NCBI GenBank assembly: GCA_905197665.1
Contig: CAJJZP010000023.1
Coordinates: 1-32,171 of the forward strand
Length of the DNA stretch: 32,171 bases
Origin: an uncultured Collinsella sp.
GTDB taxonomy: Bacteria; Actinomycetota; Coriobacteriia; Coriobacteriales; Coriobacteriaceae
Direction: 5' to 3'
In this document: positions 1-7,189 of the stretch, piece by piece
Numbering within the stretch: position 1 is the stretch's first letter
Layout: each line of letters starts with the position of its first letter
Notes under the pieces: generated by a model
What the model was told of the DNA's origin: nothing
Database searches by the model: none
The model's input: the letters and a program-made list of their open reading frames with translations, nothing else
Position numbers and translations under genes: made by a program

Positions 1-362
1 ACGGCCAGCGCGGCGGCACCGAGCGCCGCAAGGGCGAGCAGCTTCGCCGCGACGGCGCGCCCGCGCGAGGGGACCGCCGTGAGGTTGGCGAGGCGCCCGG
101 CAGCGCGCTCGTCGTCCACGGCGAGCCCGCAGACGATGGCGGACATGAGCGGCATGAGGGCGCCGAGGAACTGGACGTAGGCGTCCGCGCCCAGCGCCGG
201 GTCCCATCGGGCTACGGAGAAGTACTCGCCGCAGGCAAGACCGGCTGCCAGGCCGCAGACGAGGTGCACCGCCGTGAGCGGGGAGCGCGCCAGGCGTAGG
301 GCCTCGGAGAGCAGGGCCCGCGAGAGAGTCATGTGCGGCGTCGGGTCGGAGAGTCGTGTCAT
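1..362 (-). CDS. Lantibiotic-protection ABC transporter permease (MutG/LanG-like), partial
   Basis: About 120 N-terminal residues are visible; the gene runs out of the window at base 1. The frame opens MTRLSDPTPHMTLSRALLSE and continues through hydrophobic stretches (around residues 30-45 and 62-80) separated by a charged DDERAAGRL loop, the layout of ABC-2 type permeases of the LanG/MutG group. It starts 5 bp after the stop of the upstream permease gene, behind a GAGGAGAGG ribosome site, so it is translated from the same message. With the ATPase and the other permease it should form a LanFEG complex that expels lantibiotics from the membrane. The family call rests on the three-gene order and general permease character more than on a diagnostic motif. 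G+C is high, as in the two genes before it. Confidence 0.7.
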   Translation of the reverse strand, partial: MTRLSDPTPHMTLSRALLSEALRLARSPLTAVHLVCGLAAGLACGEYFSVARWDPALGADAYVQFLGALMPLMSAIVCGLAVDDERAAGRLANLTAVPSRGRAVAAKLLALAALGAAALA

Positions 363-367
363 GGACA

Positions 368-1138
368 TCACCTCTCCTCGGAGCGCGCGAACCAGGTCGC
401 GCCCGCCGCCGTGAGCGCGACGAACGCGAGCGCGCAGACCGCAAGGCCCGCAAGCGTGAGCATGCCATCCGCCGCGAGCGCCCCGCCGAGCGCCATGTCC
501 GCCGCGAGTGGCTCGCCGCTCGGCAGCACGGGGATAAAGCTCGTGGGGATGACCATGCTCGCCGACGGCGGAAAGAGCTGCGGCAGCGGCATCAGCGACC
601 AGGCGAACCCACCCACGAGCTGCGCGGCGAGCGGGCAGAAGATGCCCGCGAGCATGCCGAGCCGCGCCGTGAGGAAGAGCCCTGCGGGGATCATCCACGC
701 CGCGGTCACCGTGTTGGCGAGCGCGCAGAGGAGCATCGTGAGCGTGCCCGCGGCCGTGAGGCCCTGCGAAGAGAACGCCGATCCCGCGAGGTAGATGCTG
801 AAGACCACGAGGTTCGAGAGCGTGCAGAGCGCGAGGCACCAGAGCGCCTTGGCCCACCAGGCGCGCCCGAGCGGGAAGCCCAGGCCCAGAAGCCCCCGCA
901 TCCGCGTGCGAGCGTCCGCCCGCGCGACGCACGCCACCACGAGCGAGAGAGACACGGGCAGGAAGAGCGCGTACCAGTAGTTCCACGCGCTGAAGATCTG
1001 CACGCCCCGGTAGGGCATCGCGCCGAGCAGCGGCATCGGCAGCGCCATGAGCACGGCCAGGCGAACCGGTGCCGCGTGGCGCGACTTCAGGGCCTCGGCG
1101 CGCAGGGCCGCGAGCAGGCCGCCTTTCTCACCCGTCAT
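368..1138 (-). CDS. Lantibiotic-protection ABC transporter permease (MutE/EpiE-like)
   Basis: A 256-residue integral membrane protein with about six hydrophobic segments. The N-terminal part (LRAEALKSRHAAPVRLAVLM) resembles the start of LanE/LanG permeases, where a short cytoplasmic helix precedes the first membrane span; NYWYALFLPVSLSLVVA is a typical second span region. Its start overlaps the ATPase stop by 4 bp (ATGA), which implies translational coupling, and the second permease follows after 5 bp. The role inferred from family and context is the membrane half of an ABC exporter giving immunity to, or resistance against, lantibiotic-type peptides. No lantibiotic precursor or modification gene is in view, so it could serve resistance rather than self-immunity. 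Another ABC-2 export function cannot be excluded. Confidence 0.75.
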   Translation of the reverse strand: MTGEKGGLLAALRAEALKSRHAAPVRLAVLMALPMPLLGAMPYRGVQIFSAWNYWYALFLPVSLSLVVACVARADARTRMRGLLGLGFPLGRAWWAKALWCLALCTLSNLVVFSIYLAGSAFSSQGLTAAGTLTMLLCALANTVTAAWMIPAGLFLTARLGMLAGIFCPLAAQLVGGFAWSLMPLPQLFPPSASMVIPTSFIPVLPSGEPLAADMALGGALAADGMLTLAGLAVCALAFVALTAAGATWFARSEER

Positions 1139-1863
1139 GCCGCCACCTCCCCGCGCGCTCGTCGCCCTTCCCGGCAGAAGCTCATGAAGAGTTCCTCGAG
1201 GTCCTGCCCGGGACGAAGCGCATCCTCGTAGGCGAGGCGCCCCCCGCAGATGATGCCGATGGTGTCCGCCATCTGCTGCACCTCGGAGAGGATGTGGCTC
1301 GAGACGATCACCGTCGTACCCGCCGCCGCGAAGCCGCGGATCTGGTCGCGCAGCTCCTCGATGCCGATGGGGTCGAGGCCGTTGGTGGGCTCGTCGAGCA
1401 CGAGCAGGCGTGGCCGGGCGATCAGCGCCAGCGCGAGCCCCAGGCGCTGCCGCATGCCCATCGAGAAGCGCCCGGCGCGCTTCTTCCCGGTGTCCGCGAG
1501 GTCCACGGCGGCGAGCACCTCATCTATGCGGCTCTCGGGAAGGCCCAGCAGCGTGGTGCGCACGCGCAGGTTCTCGCGCGCGGTGAGGTTGGGGTAGAGC
1601 GGCGCCTCCTCGATGAGTCTGCCGATTGCGTAGAGGTCCTCGCGGCGCCAGGCGTGCCCGGCAAAGAGGATCTCCCCGGCCGTCGGCCGCAGCATCCCGC
1701 AGATCATCTTGAGCGTTGTCGACTTGCCGGCGCCGTTGGGACCGAGCAGCCCGTACACCTCGCCCTCGCGGATATGAAGGCTCACATCGGCCACGGCGTC
1801 CTGCGCCTGGTCGCCGCGGCCGAAGCGCTTGGTGAACCCACGCGTCTCGAGCATGTAACCCAT
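1135..1863 (-). CDS. Lantibiotic-protection ABC transporter ATPase (MutF/LanF-like)
   Basis: A 242-residue nucleotide-binding subunit. Walker A is GPNGAGKST at 41-49, the signature region is FSMGMRQR at 133-140, Walker B with catalytic Glu is LLVLDEPTNGLD at 153-164, and the switch His is H190 in SSH. The usual Q-loop glutamine is replaced: the segment reads LIEEAPLYPNLTARENL from residue 83. A Glu there (E-loop) is a published hallmark of LanF immunity ATPases and is the best reason to call lantibiotic protection rather than a generic exporter. The start is set by an AAAGGA ribosome site 7 bp before the ATG. It is first of three co-transcribed genes. The gene is much richer in G+C than the genes beginning at 2260. 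Confidence 0.85.
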   Translation of the reverse strand: MGYMLETRGFTKRFGRGDQAQDAVADVSLHIREGEVYGLLGPNGAGKSTTLKMICGMLRPTAGEILFAGHAWRREDLYAIGRLIEEAPLYPNLTARENLRVRTTLLGLPESRIDEVLAAVDLADTGKKRAGRFSMGMRQRLGLALALIARPRLLVLDEPTNGLDPIGIEELRDQIRGFAAAGTTVIVSSHILSEVQQMADTIGIICGGRLAYEDALRPGQDLEELFMSFCREGRRARGEVAA

Positions 1864-2074
1864 GGGTTTATCCTTTCTCTTCCGGGGGCGCGGGCCGAGT
1901 CACCGTGCCCGCGCGCCTTACCTTTCGGGTTCACCATCCATGGTGGGGCGCGTTTCTAACGAAGCCATAACGGCCGTTGGGTTCTTTTGGCGCCAACCCT
2001 TCTCGACCCGCACATCATGATTAATTTGCTTAAGGCAACAACTTTCCCGATCGATGTAATCACCGAATCAAAAC

Positions 2075-2131
2075 GTGTACATCACCCTCCAAAACCGACA
2101 TTTTTCGGCATGTTTGGAGGCTGATGTACAC
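2075..2131. repeat. Long imperfect inverted repeat (about 20-nt arms)
   Basis: GTGTACATCA at 2075-2084 is the exact reverse complement of TGATGTACAC at 2122-2131. After one C/C mismatch the pairing goes on for 8 bp (CCTCCAAA with TTTGGAGG), then an internal loop, then CCGA/TCGG around a 6-nt loop. Neither side is followed by a T-run, and the genes on both sides point away from it, so a terminator is unlikely. It could be an operator shared by two divergent promoters or a structured leader or repeat element. The function is unknown. Confidence 0.75.
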
Positions 2132-2194
2132 GAATGTGAAATCCACCGCCGCCCAAAAGCGCCTTCCTCATGTCTGGACTCTCTATGCTTACGC

Positions 2195-2223
2195 TGGATA
2201 GACATCGCCGGAACGGGTATAGT
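2195..2223 (+). promoter_or_regulatory. Probable promoter of the phosphatidyltransferase gene
   Basis: TGGATA (2195-2200) and TATAGT (2218-2223) are separated by 17 bp, which suits a vegetative sigma-70-type promoter. Transcription would start near 2230. That is about 30 bases before the GTG chosen as the start at 2260 and downstream of the earlier in-frame ATG at 2170, so it supports the shorter protein. Confidence 0.55.
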
Positions 2224-2259
2224 AGCGAAAGTTTTGTCGTTAACCAGCGGGGGAGTCCT

Positions 2260-2964
2260 GTGGGCATCAAAAAGAAGATCAAAAAGGAGCTTATCGGCAC
2301 TTCCGATTACCCGTCGAATAAGATCTTTACGATCTCCAATTTCATCACCTTTACGCGCCTGATCCTCACCCTGGTATTTCTGTACCTGTTTGTGACGGAT
2401 AACAACCGCGTCATCGCCATCGTAATCTACGCCGTTGCCGCCTCCACCGACTGGATGGACGGCCAGATCGCCCGCATGACTAAGACGGTCTCGTGGCTCG
2501 GCAAGGTCATGGATCCCATTTGTGACCGCGCGCTGCTGTTCACCGGCGTCTTGGGGCTGGTGGTCCGCGGAGAGCTGCCCATCTGGGTCTGCGTGCTCAT
2601 TATTGGCCGCGACATCTATCTGGGCATTGGCACGCTTATCGTGCGTCATTATCACCGTCGCCCCATCGATGTCGTCTTTCCCGGAAAGATTGCCACTGCA
2701 CTGCTCATGACCGGCTTCTCGCTCATGCTGCTCGGGTTCCCCGTTATTGACGGCCTGCATCTTTTACCTTCAACCCTTACGGCCTTCCCGGGCCTCAACG
2801 GAAGCTCGGTGCCCCTCGGCATCTTCTTTGTGTACGGCGGCGTGATCTTCTCCATGCTCACGGCTGTCATCTATTCCATTAAGGGCGGAGTGGCCATTAA
2901 ACAGGCTCTCGCGCATCCCGAGGACGAGGACATCGACTTTCTGAACCCCGAAATCGAAGACTGA
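2260..2964 (+). CDS. CDP-alcohol phosphatidyltransferase (membrane phospholipid synthase)
   Basis: An enzyme of the CDP-alcohol phosphatidyltransferase family, which moves a phosphatidyl group from CDP-diacylglycerol to an alcohol head group at the membrane. The complete signature D-x2-D-G-x2-A-R-x8-G-x3-D-x3-D is present at residues 64-89 (D64, D67, G68, A71, R72, G81, D85, D89). Several hydrophobic spans follow, and the C-terminus is acidic. I chose the GTG at 2260 (234 residues) because GGGGGAG lies just before it and a promoter lies upstream; the frame is open back to an ATG at 2170. A second, more PgsA-like paralog is encoded at 23248-23886, so this one may make a different lipid (a cardiolipin, inositol or archaetidyl-type reaction). 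The substrate cannot be read from the sequence. Confidence 0.85.
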   Translation: MGIKKKIKKELIGTSDYPSNKIFTISNFITFTRLILTLVFLYLFVTDNNRVIAIVIYAVAASTDWMDGQIARMTKTVSWLGKVMDPICDRALLFTGVLGLVVRGELPIWVCVLIIGRDIYLGIGTLIVRHYHRRPIDVVFPGKIATALLMTGFSLMLLGFPVIDGLHLLPSTLTAFPGLNGSSVPLGIFFVYGGVIFSMLTAVIYSIKGGVAIKQALAHPEDEDIDFLNPEIED

Positions 2965-3030
2965 TTCGTTGGGGTATGATTACGTACGGTTCATTATTTG
3001 CGGCACGTCCGCGATAAGTTAGGGGTTGTC

Positions 3031-3465
3031 ATGGACAACATGGTTAACAATATGCCTCAGAATGATAAGACTGCTGACGCTACCTGCGTATTCCGCGTGC
3101 CTTCAAGCGACGTCACCGTTCCCGACCTCATGGCCAACGTGCGCATCACCGCCCCCGTTCTGTCCATCGTCAAGGGTCCGCAGACTGGTGCCGCCTTTGA
3201 ACTCGAGGACGACGTGACCACCATCGGCCGCGATCCTGCGAACGGCATCTTCCTCAATGACATGACCGTTTCGCGCAGCCACGCGCGCATTATTCGCGAG
3301 GGCCTCGGCGCCCGCATCGAGGACCTGGGCTCGCTCAATGGCACCTGGGTCGACGGTGCCATTGTCAACGCGGCCCCGCTGCACGACGGTTCTTCCGTTC
3401 AGATCGGTACGTTTACGCTCATCTACCACGAGAGCACGCCGGAGCGCATCGAAACCGGTGAGTAG
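3031..3465 (+). CDS. FHA-domain protein, GarA/OdhI-like
   Basis: A 144-residue protein with a C-terminal forkhead-associated domain (about 42-135), a phosphothreonine-binding fold. The binding residues are visible: R67 in IGRDPANG, S81 and H84 in VSRSHA, and N103 in DLGSLNGT. The N-terminal tail carries ATCVFR at 17-22, which aligns with the ETTSVFR phospho-switch of mycobacterial GarA and corynebacterial OdhI. In those proteins a phosphorylated Thr in the tail binds the protein's own FHA domain and turns it off as an inhibitor of 2-oxoglutarate-using enzymes. Here only the second Thr of the pair is present (T18; the first is A17). The ATG at 3031 follows AGGGG; a TTG at 2998 in frame has no ribosome site. 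The MerR gene after it matches the garA-ftsR order of Actinobacteria. Confidence 0.85.
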   Translation: MDNMVNNMPQNDKTADATCVFRVPSSDVTVPDLMANVRITAPVLSIVKGPQTGAAFELEDDVTTIGRDPANGIFLNDMTVSRSHARIIREGLGARIEDLGSLNGTWVDGAIVNAAPLHDGSSVQIGTFTLIYHESTPERIETGE

Positions 3466-3468
3466 GGC

Positions 3469-4353
3469 ATGGCCGAACGCAACTATCTGAGTATCGGCCA
3501 AGTCGTCAACCTACTTCGAGGCGCATACCCCGATCTTTCGAACTCAAAAATTAGATTTCTAGAAGATGAGGGGCTCATTACCCCTCATCGTACGCCTAAG
3601 GGATACCGTCAGTACTCCAAGGAGGACGTTGATCGCCTGGAGGTCATTCTGCACCTGCAGAAGACTCGCTACATGCCGCTCAACGTGATTAAGCAGCGCT
3701 TGGAAAACGCCACGGACCTGTCAACGCTCGCCTACGAGGTGGGCTTGCTGTCCGATGTTCCGCTCAAGACGGAGCCCAAGGAGACTAAACAAAAGCTGCA
3801 TCCCATCGAGACCATTCCCGATATGTTGGGCGTCGAGATCTCGTTTATCCGCTCGCTCGCCGAGAACGACCTCATTCGCATCATCAAGAGTCCGCAGAAC
3901 CGTGAGCTCGTCGATGGTCGCGATTTTCCGATCATCCGCTACTGCTCCGAGCTGTCACGCTTCCATATCGAGCCGCGCAACCTGCGTCAGTACGTGTCTT
4001 CCGCTAACCGCGAGTCCTCGATGTTTGAGCAGGTGCTCGTGAGCATGCTCGGAATGGATACCTCCGATGACGAGCGCGACGCCAAGCTCGAGCGCGCTTT
4101 TAAGAAGCTGCACGACCTCACCGAGGGTGTGCATACCGCGCTCCTTAAGAACCGTGTCTTTGAGTCGCTCAACGCCGTGGTCGAGGACGCCGACATTGAT
4201 GCACTCGATGAGGAGATTGCACGTTCCGAATCCACCAAGGCTAAAAGCGATGGGGCAAGCGTCCCCGCGGTTGCCGCGCACGAGGAGTCGCTCGTGCAAC
4301 CGTCCAAGGTCGTCGTCCCCTCGCATAACCCGTCTGCTAACACGGGTAAATAA
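3469..4353 (+). CDS. MerR-family transcriptional regulator, FtsR-like
   Basis: A 294-residue DNA-binding regulator. The N-terminal MerR winged helix is clear (LSIGQVVNLLRGAYPDLSNS, then KIRFLEDEGLITPHRT and GYRQYSKEDVDRL, residues about 7-65). A second DNA-binding-like region at about 108-180 (IETIPDMLGVEISFIRSLAE and following) resembles the unusual C-terminal half of Rv1828/FtsR, which in Corynebacterium activates ftsZ. The last 60 residues are low-complexity and charged. It begins 3 bp after the FHA gene stop, so the two are very likely one transcript, as garA/odhI and ftsR are adjacent in other Actinobacteria. A role in cell-division gene control is inferred from that synteny. No ligand-binding cysteines of metal-sensing MerR proteins are seen. 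Confidence 0.82.
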   Translation: MAERNYLSIGQVVNLLRGAYPDLSNSKIRFLEDEGLITPHRTPKGYRQYSKEDVDRLEVILHLQKTRYMPLNVIKQRLENATDLSTLAYEVGLLSDVPLKTEPKETKQKLHPIETIPDMLGVEISFIRSLAENDLIRIIKSPQNRELVDGRDFPIIRYCSELSRFHIEPRNLRQYVSSANRESSMFEQVLVSMLGMDTSDDERDAKLERAFKKLHDLTEGVHTALLKNRVFESLNAVVEDADIDALDEEIARSESTKAKSDGASVPAVAAHEESLVQPSKVVVPSHNPSANTGK

Positions 4354-4389
4354 TCGCCGTCCACCCGGCAATCCATGAAAGGTCACGCC

Positions 4390-4920
4390 ATGTACGACTT
4401 CGAATCTCATATCGTCGATATCCCCGACTATCCCGAGCCCGGAGTCGTCTTTAAGGACATCACACCGCTCTTTGGCAATCCCGAGGCCCTGAGGGCCATG
4501 GTGGATGCCCTTGCCGAGCATTTTGCCGATATGGGCATTACCAAGGTCGTAGGACCCGAGGCCCGCGGCTTTATGGTCGGTGTGCCCGTGGCCGTCGCCC
4601 TAGGCGCCGGCTTTGTACCCGCACGTAAGCCCGGCAAACTGCCGCGCAAGACGATAAGCGAGAGCTACGAGCTCGAGTATGGAACGGATTCTATCGAGAT
4701 CCATGCCGATGCCATTACCTCTAAAGATACCGTGTTGATTCTGGACGACTTGGTCGCGACGGGCGGAACCGTCGAGGCAACAGGTAAACTTGTGCGAGAT
4801 ATGGGCGCAAAGCTTGTGGGCTACGGGTGTATCCTTGAGCTTGCGTTTCTCAACCCGCGCGAGAAGCTCACGCCGACTGACGACGATGTTGAGCTCTTTA
4901 GCCTGGTGACGGTGGACTAG
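4390..4920 (+). CDS. apt: Adenine phosphoribosyltransferase
   Basis: Makes AMP from adenine and PRPP in purine salvage, in the cytoplasm. The 176-residue length is usual for the family. The type I phosphoribosyltransferase PRPP loop is VLILDDLVATGGT at 115-127; the family's ARGFMVG (58-64) and ARKPGKLPRKT (78-88) segments are intact. I start at the ATG at 4390 because AAAGG lies 7 bp before it; an ATG five codons earlier (4375) would place that ribosome site inside the coding region. It follows the MerR gene by 36 bp and precedes the NlpC/P60 gene by 32 bp, so co-transcription is likely. Confidence 0.95.
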   Translation: MYDFESHIVDIPDYPEPGVVFKDITPLFGNPEALRAMVDALAEHFADMGITKVVGPEARGFMVGVPVAVALGAGFVPARKPGKLPRKTISESYELEYGTDSIEIHADAITSKDTVLILDDLVATGGTVEATGKLVRDMGAKLVGYGCILELAFLNPREKLTPTDDDVELFSLVTVD

Positions 4921-4952
4921 CCGTTACCCTTAGTTACTGGAAAGGAAGCTAC

Positions 4953-6074
4953 ATGCGCACAGCAAACACGCACAAAAACATGGCACGCTGCGCTGCTACG
5001 GCAACCCTCGCTTGTGTTTTGGGCTTGGGCCTCGCGGCTCCTGCCTACGCCGATACCGCATCCGACCTTGCCGCTGCTCGTACGAAGCTCGAGCAGATCG
5101 GTACCCAAACCCAGCAGATTTACGATGAGCTCGCCACGCAGACGCAGGCGCTCGATCAGACTGCTGGCGAGATCACGCAAAAGCAGCAGGAGATCGCTGA
5201 CGGTCAGGCCAAGCTCTCGACCTATGTCGCCGGCGAGTACAAAACCGGCGGTCTGAGCCTGCTTCAGGTTCTGACCGGCGTCGATGACCTGAGCGATATG
5301 CTCAACCGTCTGTTCTACTACGGCAAAGTTTCCGATAAGCAGGCTCAGACCATTCAAGAGGTCAAGGAGCTTAAGCAGCAGCTCACCGATAAGCAGGCCG
5401 AGCAGGAGAAGAACGTCGCCACCACGCAAAAGAAGGTCGATGAGCTTAACGCCCAGCAGGCTGAAGCCCAGAGTGTCGTGAACTCCCTGGATTCACAGTT
5501 GCAGGCCGAGCTTGCTGCCGAGGCCCAGGCCAACGCCGCGCTGCAGGCTGGCATAAATGCTAGCACCGCCGAAAAGGCCACGGTGAGCAACGACACCGCC
5601 GGTACGAGCGAGAACACCAACAAGGGTGGCGGTACGACCAACGACGGCGGCGGAAACACGCCCGCGCCCGCTCCCACTCCGCAGCCCCCGACGCCCGCTC
5701 CGGCTCCGGCTCCGGCTCCGACGCCTTCCGCACCGAGCCAGTCCGTTGACGGCGGTTCCGTTGTTTCGCGTGCCTATAGCAAGCTCGGATACGCTTACTC
5801 TTGGGGTGGCATTGGGCCGAACAGCTTTGACTGCTCCGGTTTTGTAAGCTATTGCCTCACGGGACGCTACTGCCGTCTGGGCACCACGGTCGACTTCATG
5901 GGTTGGACCCGTGTGTCCGATCCGCAACCCGGCGATGTTGTGGTTAACTCCTACCATACCGGCATCTATATCGGTAATGGTCAGATGATCCATGCTTCCG
6001 ACTACAAAACGGGCGTCATCATCAGTTCCGTCGCAGCCGGTATGAACAACAACTACATTTTCGTGCGCTACTAA
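4953..6074 (+). CDS. Secreted NlpC/P60 peptidoglycan endopeptidase with coiled coil
   Basis: A 373-residue exported cell-wall hydrolase that should cut peptide stems of peptidoglycan. Domains in order: signal peptide 1-33 (hydrophobic core LACVLGLGLAAPA, likely cleavage after AYA); a long coiled coil about 35-205 rich in Ala, Gln, Glu and Lys, like PcsB/RipA-type regulators; a Gly/Asn linker, then a Pro-Ala repeat linker at about 230-260; and the NlpC/P60 domain from about 265 to the end. The catalytic triad is visible: C294 in NSFDCSGF, H335 in SYHTGIYIG, and H347 in MIHAS. The start follows a strong AAGGAAG site. The coiled coil is the kind that holds the enzyme inactive until a division or transporter partner (FtsEX-like) acts; that is an inference. 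A terminator follows. Confidence 0.9.
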   Translation: MRTANTHKNMARCAATATLACVLGLGLAAPAYADTASDLAAARTKLEQIGTQTQQIYDELATQTQALDQTAGEITQKQQEIADGQAKLSTYVAGEYKTGGLSLLQVLTGVDDLSDMLNRLFYYGKVSDKQAQTIQEVKELKQQLTDKQAEQEKNVATTQKKVDELNAQQAEAQSVVNSLDSQLQAELAAEAQANAALQAGINASTAEKATVSNDTAGTSENTNKGGGTTNDGGGNTPAPAPTPQPPTPAPAPAPAPTPSAPSQSVDGGSVVSRAYSKLGYAYSWGGIGPNSFDCSGFVSYCLTGRYCRLGTTVDFMGWTRVSDPQPGDVVVNSYHTGIYIGNGQMIHASDYKTGVIISSVAAGMNNNYIFVRY

Positions 6075-6098
6075 GTCACTCTGTATAGCGAACGAAGG

Positions 6099-6140
6099 TG
6101 AACCTCGTGGCCTTTGAGCTGCGAGGTTCATTTATTTATG
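6099..6140 (+). terminator. Rho-independent terminator after the NlpC/P60 gene
   Basis: TGAACCTCG (6099-6107) pairs exactly with CGAGGTTCA (6122-6130) across a 14-nt loop, followed by TTTATTTAT. It lies 25 bp after the stop codon and should end the plus-strand cluster before the separate degV promoter. Confidence 0.8.
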
Positions 6141-6192
6141 ACCGTGCTCCATACATGATCCTAATGTGCTAGTTTTCAATACTAGATGCACG

Positions 6193-6220
6193 CTTCATCG
6201 GTGAGCAATATAGCTATAAT
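6193..6220 (+). promoter_or_regulatory. Probable degV promoter
   Basis: A perfect TATAAT at 6215-6220 lies 30 bp before the ATG. The best -35 candidate is CTTCAT at 6193-6198 with a 16-bp spacer, which is weak. The preceding terminator supports a separate transcript. Confidence 0.55.
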
Positions 6221-6249
6221 GATTGAGAAGCATATAGAAAGGACCCTCT

Positions 6250-7116
6250 ATGAGCTGGGCACTTATCTCCGATTCGAGCTGTAACCTCCGCGATTGGCAA
6301 CCGACCGCGCCCCATACCACCTTTGCATTTGCACCCCTCAAAATTCGAGTGGGGGAGCGCGAGTTCGTCGATGACCTCACGCTCGACGTTCACGAACTCA
6401 ATTGCGCCGTGCAGGCGGAGTCGAGCGCTTCTTCGAGCGCCTGTCCGAGCGTAGGCGAGTGGACCGAACTCTTTAGGCTTGCCGACAAGACGATTTGTAT
6501 GCCCATCTCGGAGGGCGTATCGGGGAGCTATAACGCCGCCGCCACGGCACGCGATTTGGTTCTTGCCGAGGAGCCGAACCGTCAAATTCATTTGGTCAAT
6601 TCACGCGGAGCCGGCGGCAAAATGGACCTGATCTTACTGCTGTTCGACCGGTATCTTGCAAGCAATCCGGATGTCTCATTCGAGGACGCTTGCGCATACT
6701 TCAATAGCCTTGAGCAGAACAGCAAAATCCTCTTCAGCTTGTGCAATTACGAAAACCTGGCCAAAGCCGGACGTATCCCTAAGGCAGCCGGCGTCATTGC
6801 CAACAAGCTCAATATTCGCATTTTGGGCACGGCGAGTGAGGCCGGTAAAATCGAACTCGTCGGACACACGCGTGGCGAAAAGAAGATGTTCAACAAGATC
6901 ATCGACACCATGGAAGCCGAGGGTTTTACGGGCGGCGTGGTCGTCATCGACCATGTCGAGAATGAGGCAGGCGCCCAGGCACTTGCCAGCCGCATTGTGG
7001 AGCGCTGGCCCGGCTCCAAGACTATCATCATGCCCTGCAACGGCCTGGATTCCTATTACGCCGAGATGCACGGTCTTATTATCGGCTACGGCATGGACGT
7101 GGCTTCGGGCCAATAA
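6250..7116 (+). CDS. DegV family fatty-acid-binding protein
   Basis: A 288-residue cytoplasmic protein of the DegV/FakB family, which hold one fatty acid and, in Firmicutes, present it to the FakA kinase for phosphorylation and use in phospholipid synthesis. Visible family features are the N-terminal DSSCNL segment, the SASSSACPSVGEW stretch in the place of the usual TSQPSPGEF, the SEGVSGSYNAA substrate motif near residue 90, and AKAGRIPKAAGVIANKLN. AGAAAGGA lies before the ATG. It is monocistronic here, with its own promoter and a terminator shared with the opposite gene. No fakA gene is in the window, so the partner kinase is unknown. Confidence 0.88.
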   Translation: MSWALISDSSCNLRDWQPTAPHTTFAFAPLKIRVGEREFVDDLTLDVHELNCAVQAESSASSSACPSVGEWTELFRLADKTICMPISEGVSGSYNAAATARDLVLAEEPNRQIHLVNSRGAGGKMDLILLLFDRYLASNPDVSFEDACAYFNSLEQNSKILFSLCNYENLAKAGRIPKAAGVIANKLNIRILGTASEAGKIELVGHTRGEKKMFNKIIDTMEAEGFTGGVVVIDHVENEAGAQALASRIVERWPGSKTIIMPCNGLDSYYAEMHGLIIGYGMDVASGQ

Positions 7117-7129
7117 AGTCCAACCAAGC

Positions 7130-7182
7130 AAAAATACGGGCGGGACAAAGTGACAGATGACCCTTTGCTCCGCCCGTTTTAT
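7130..7182. terminator. Bidirectional terminator between degV and the DUF1836 gene
   Basis: ACGGGCGG at 7136-7143 and CCGCCCGT at 7170-7177 form the lower stem; after a 2-nt mismatch CAAAG pairs with CTTTG. TTTT follows on the plus strand, and on the minus strand the run TATTTTTG follows, so it can stop transcription from both converging genes. Confidence 0.82.
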
Positions 7183-7189
7183 ACGTCGG

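Larger units (their letters stand above)
1864..2259. other. Divergent intergenic region between the ABC operon and the phosphatidyltransferase gene
   Basis: No convincing gene lies here. On the minus strand a GC-rich hairpin (arms 1888-1895 and 1907-1914, 8 bp) sits directly before the ribosome site of the ABC ATPase, so it lies in that operon's leader. There is a perfect 10-bp palindrome TTGGCGCCAA at 1987-1996 and a CACCAT/ATGGTG repeat at 1932-1945. A weak minus-strand promoter can be drawn (TTGTTG, then CATGAT after 16 bp, around 2010-2037). A long inverted repeat lies at 2075-2131 and a plus-strand promoter at 2195-2223; both are listed separately. The change from very high to moderate G+C falls inside this gap. 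Confidence 0.6.

Noticed and set aside
356..1231. Arg/Glu-rich plus-strand open frame over the permease genes
   Set aside because: Extreme Arg/Glu/Ala content is typical of the wrong frame of GC-rich DNA; the minus strand encodes hydrophobic permeases in an operon.
2068..2760. Minus-strand open frame of 230 codons opposite the phosphatidyltransferase gene
   Set aside because: It is antisense to a complete CDP-alcohol motif and starts with no ribosome site.
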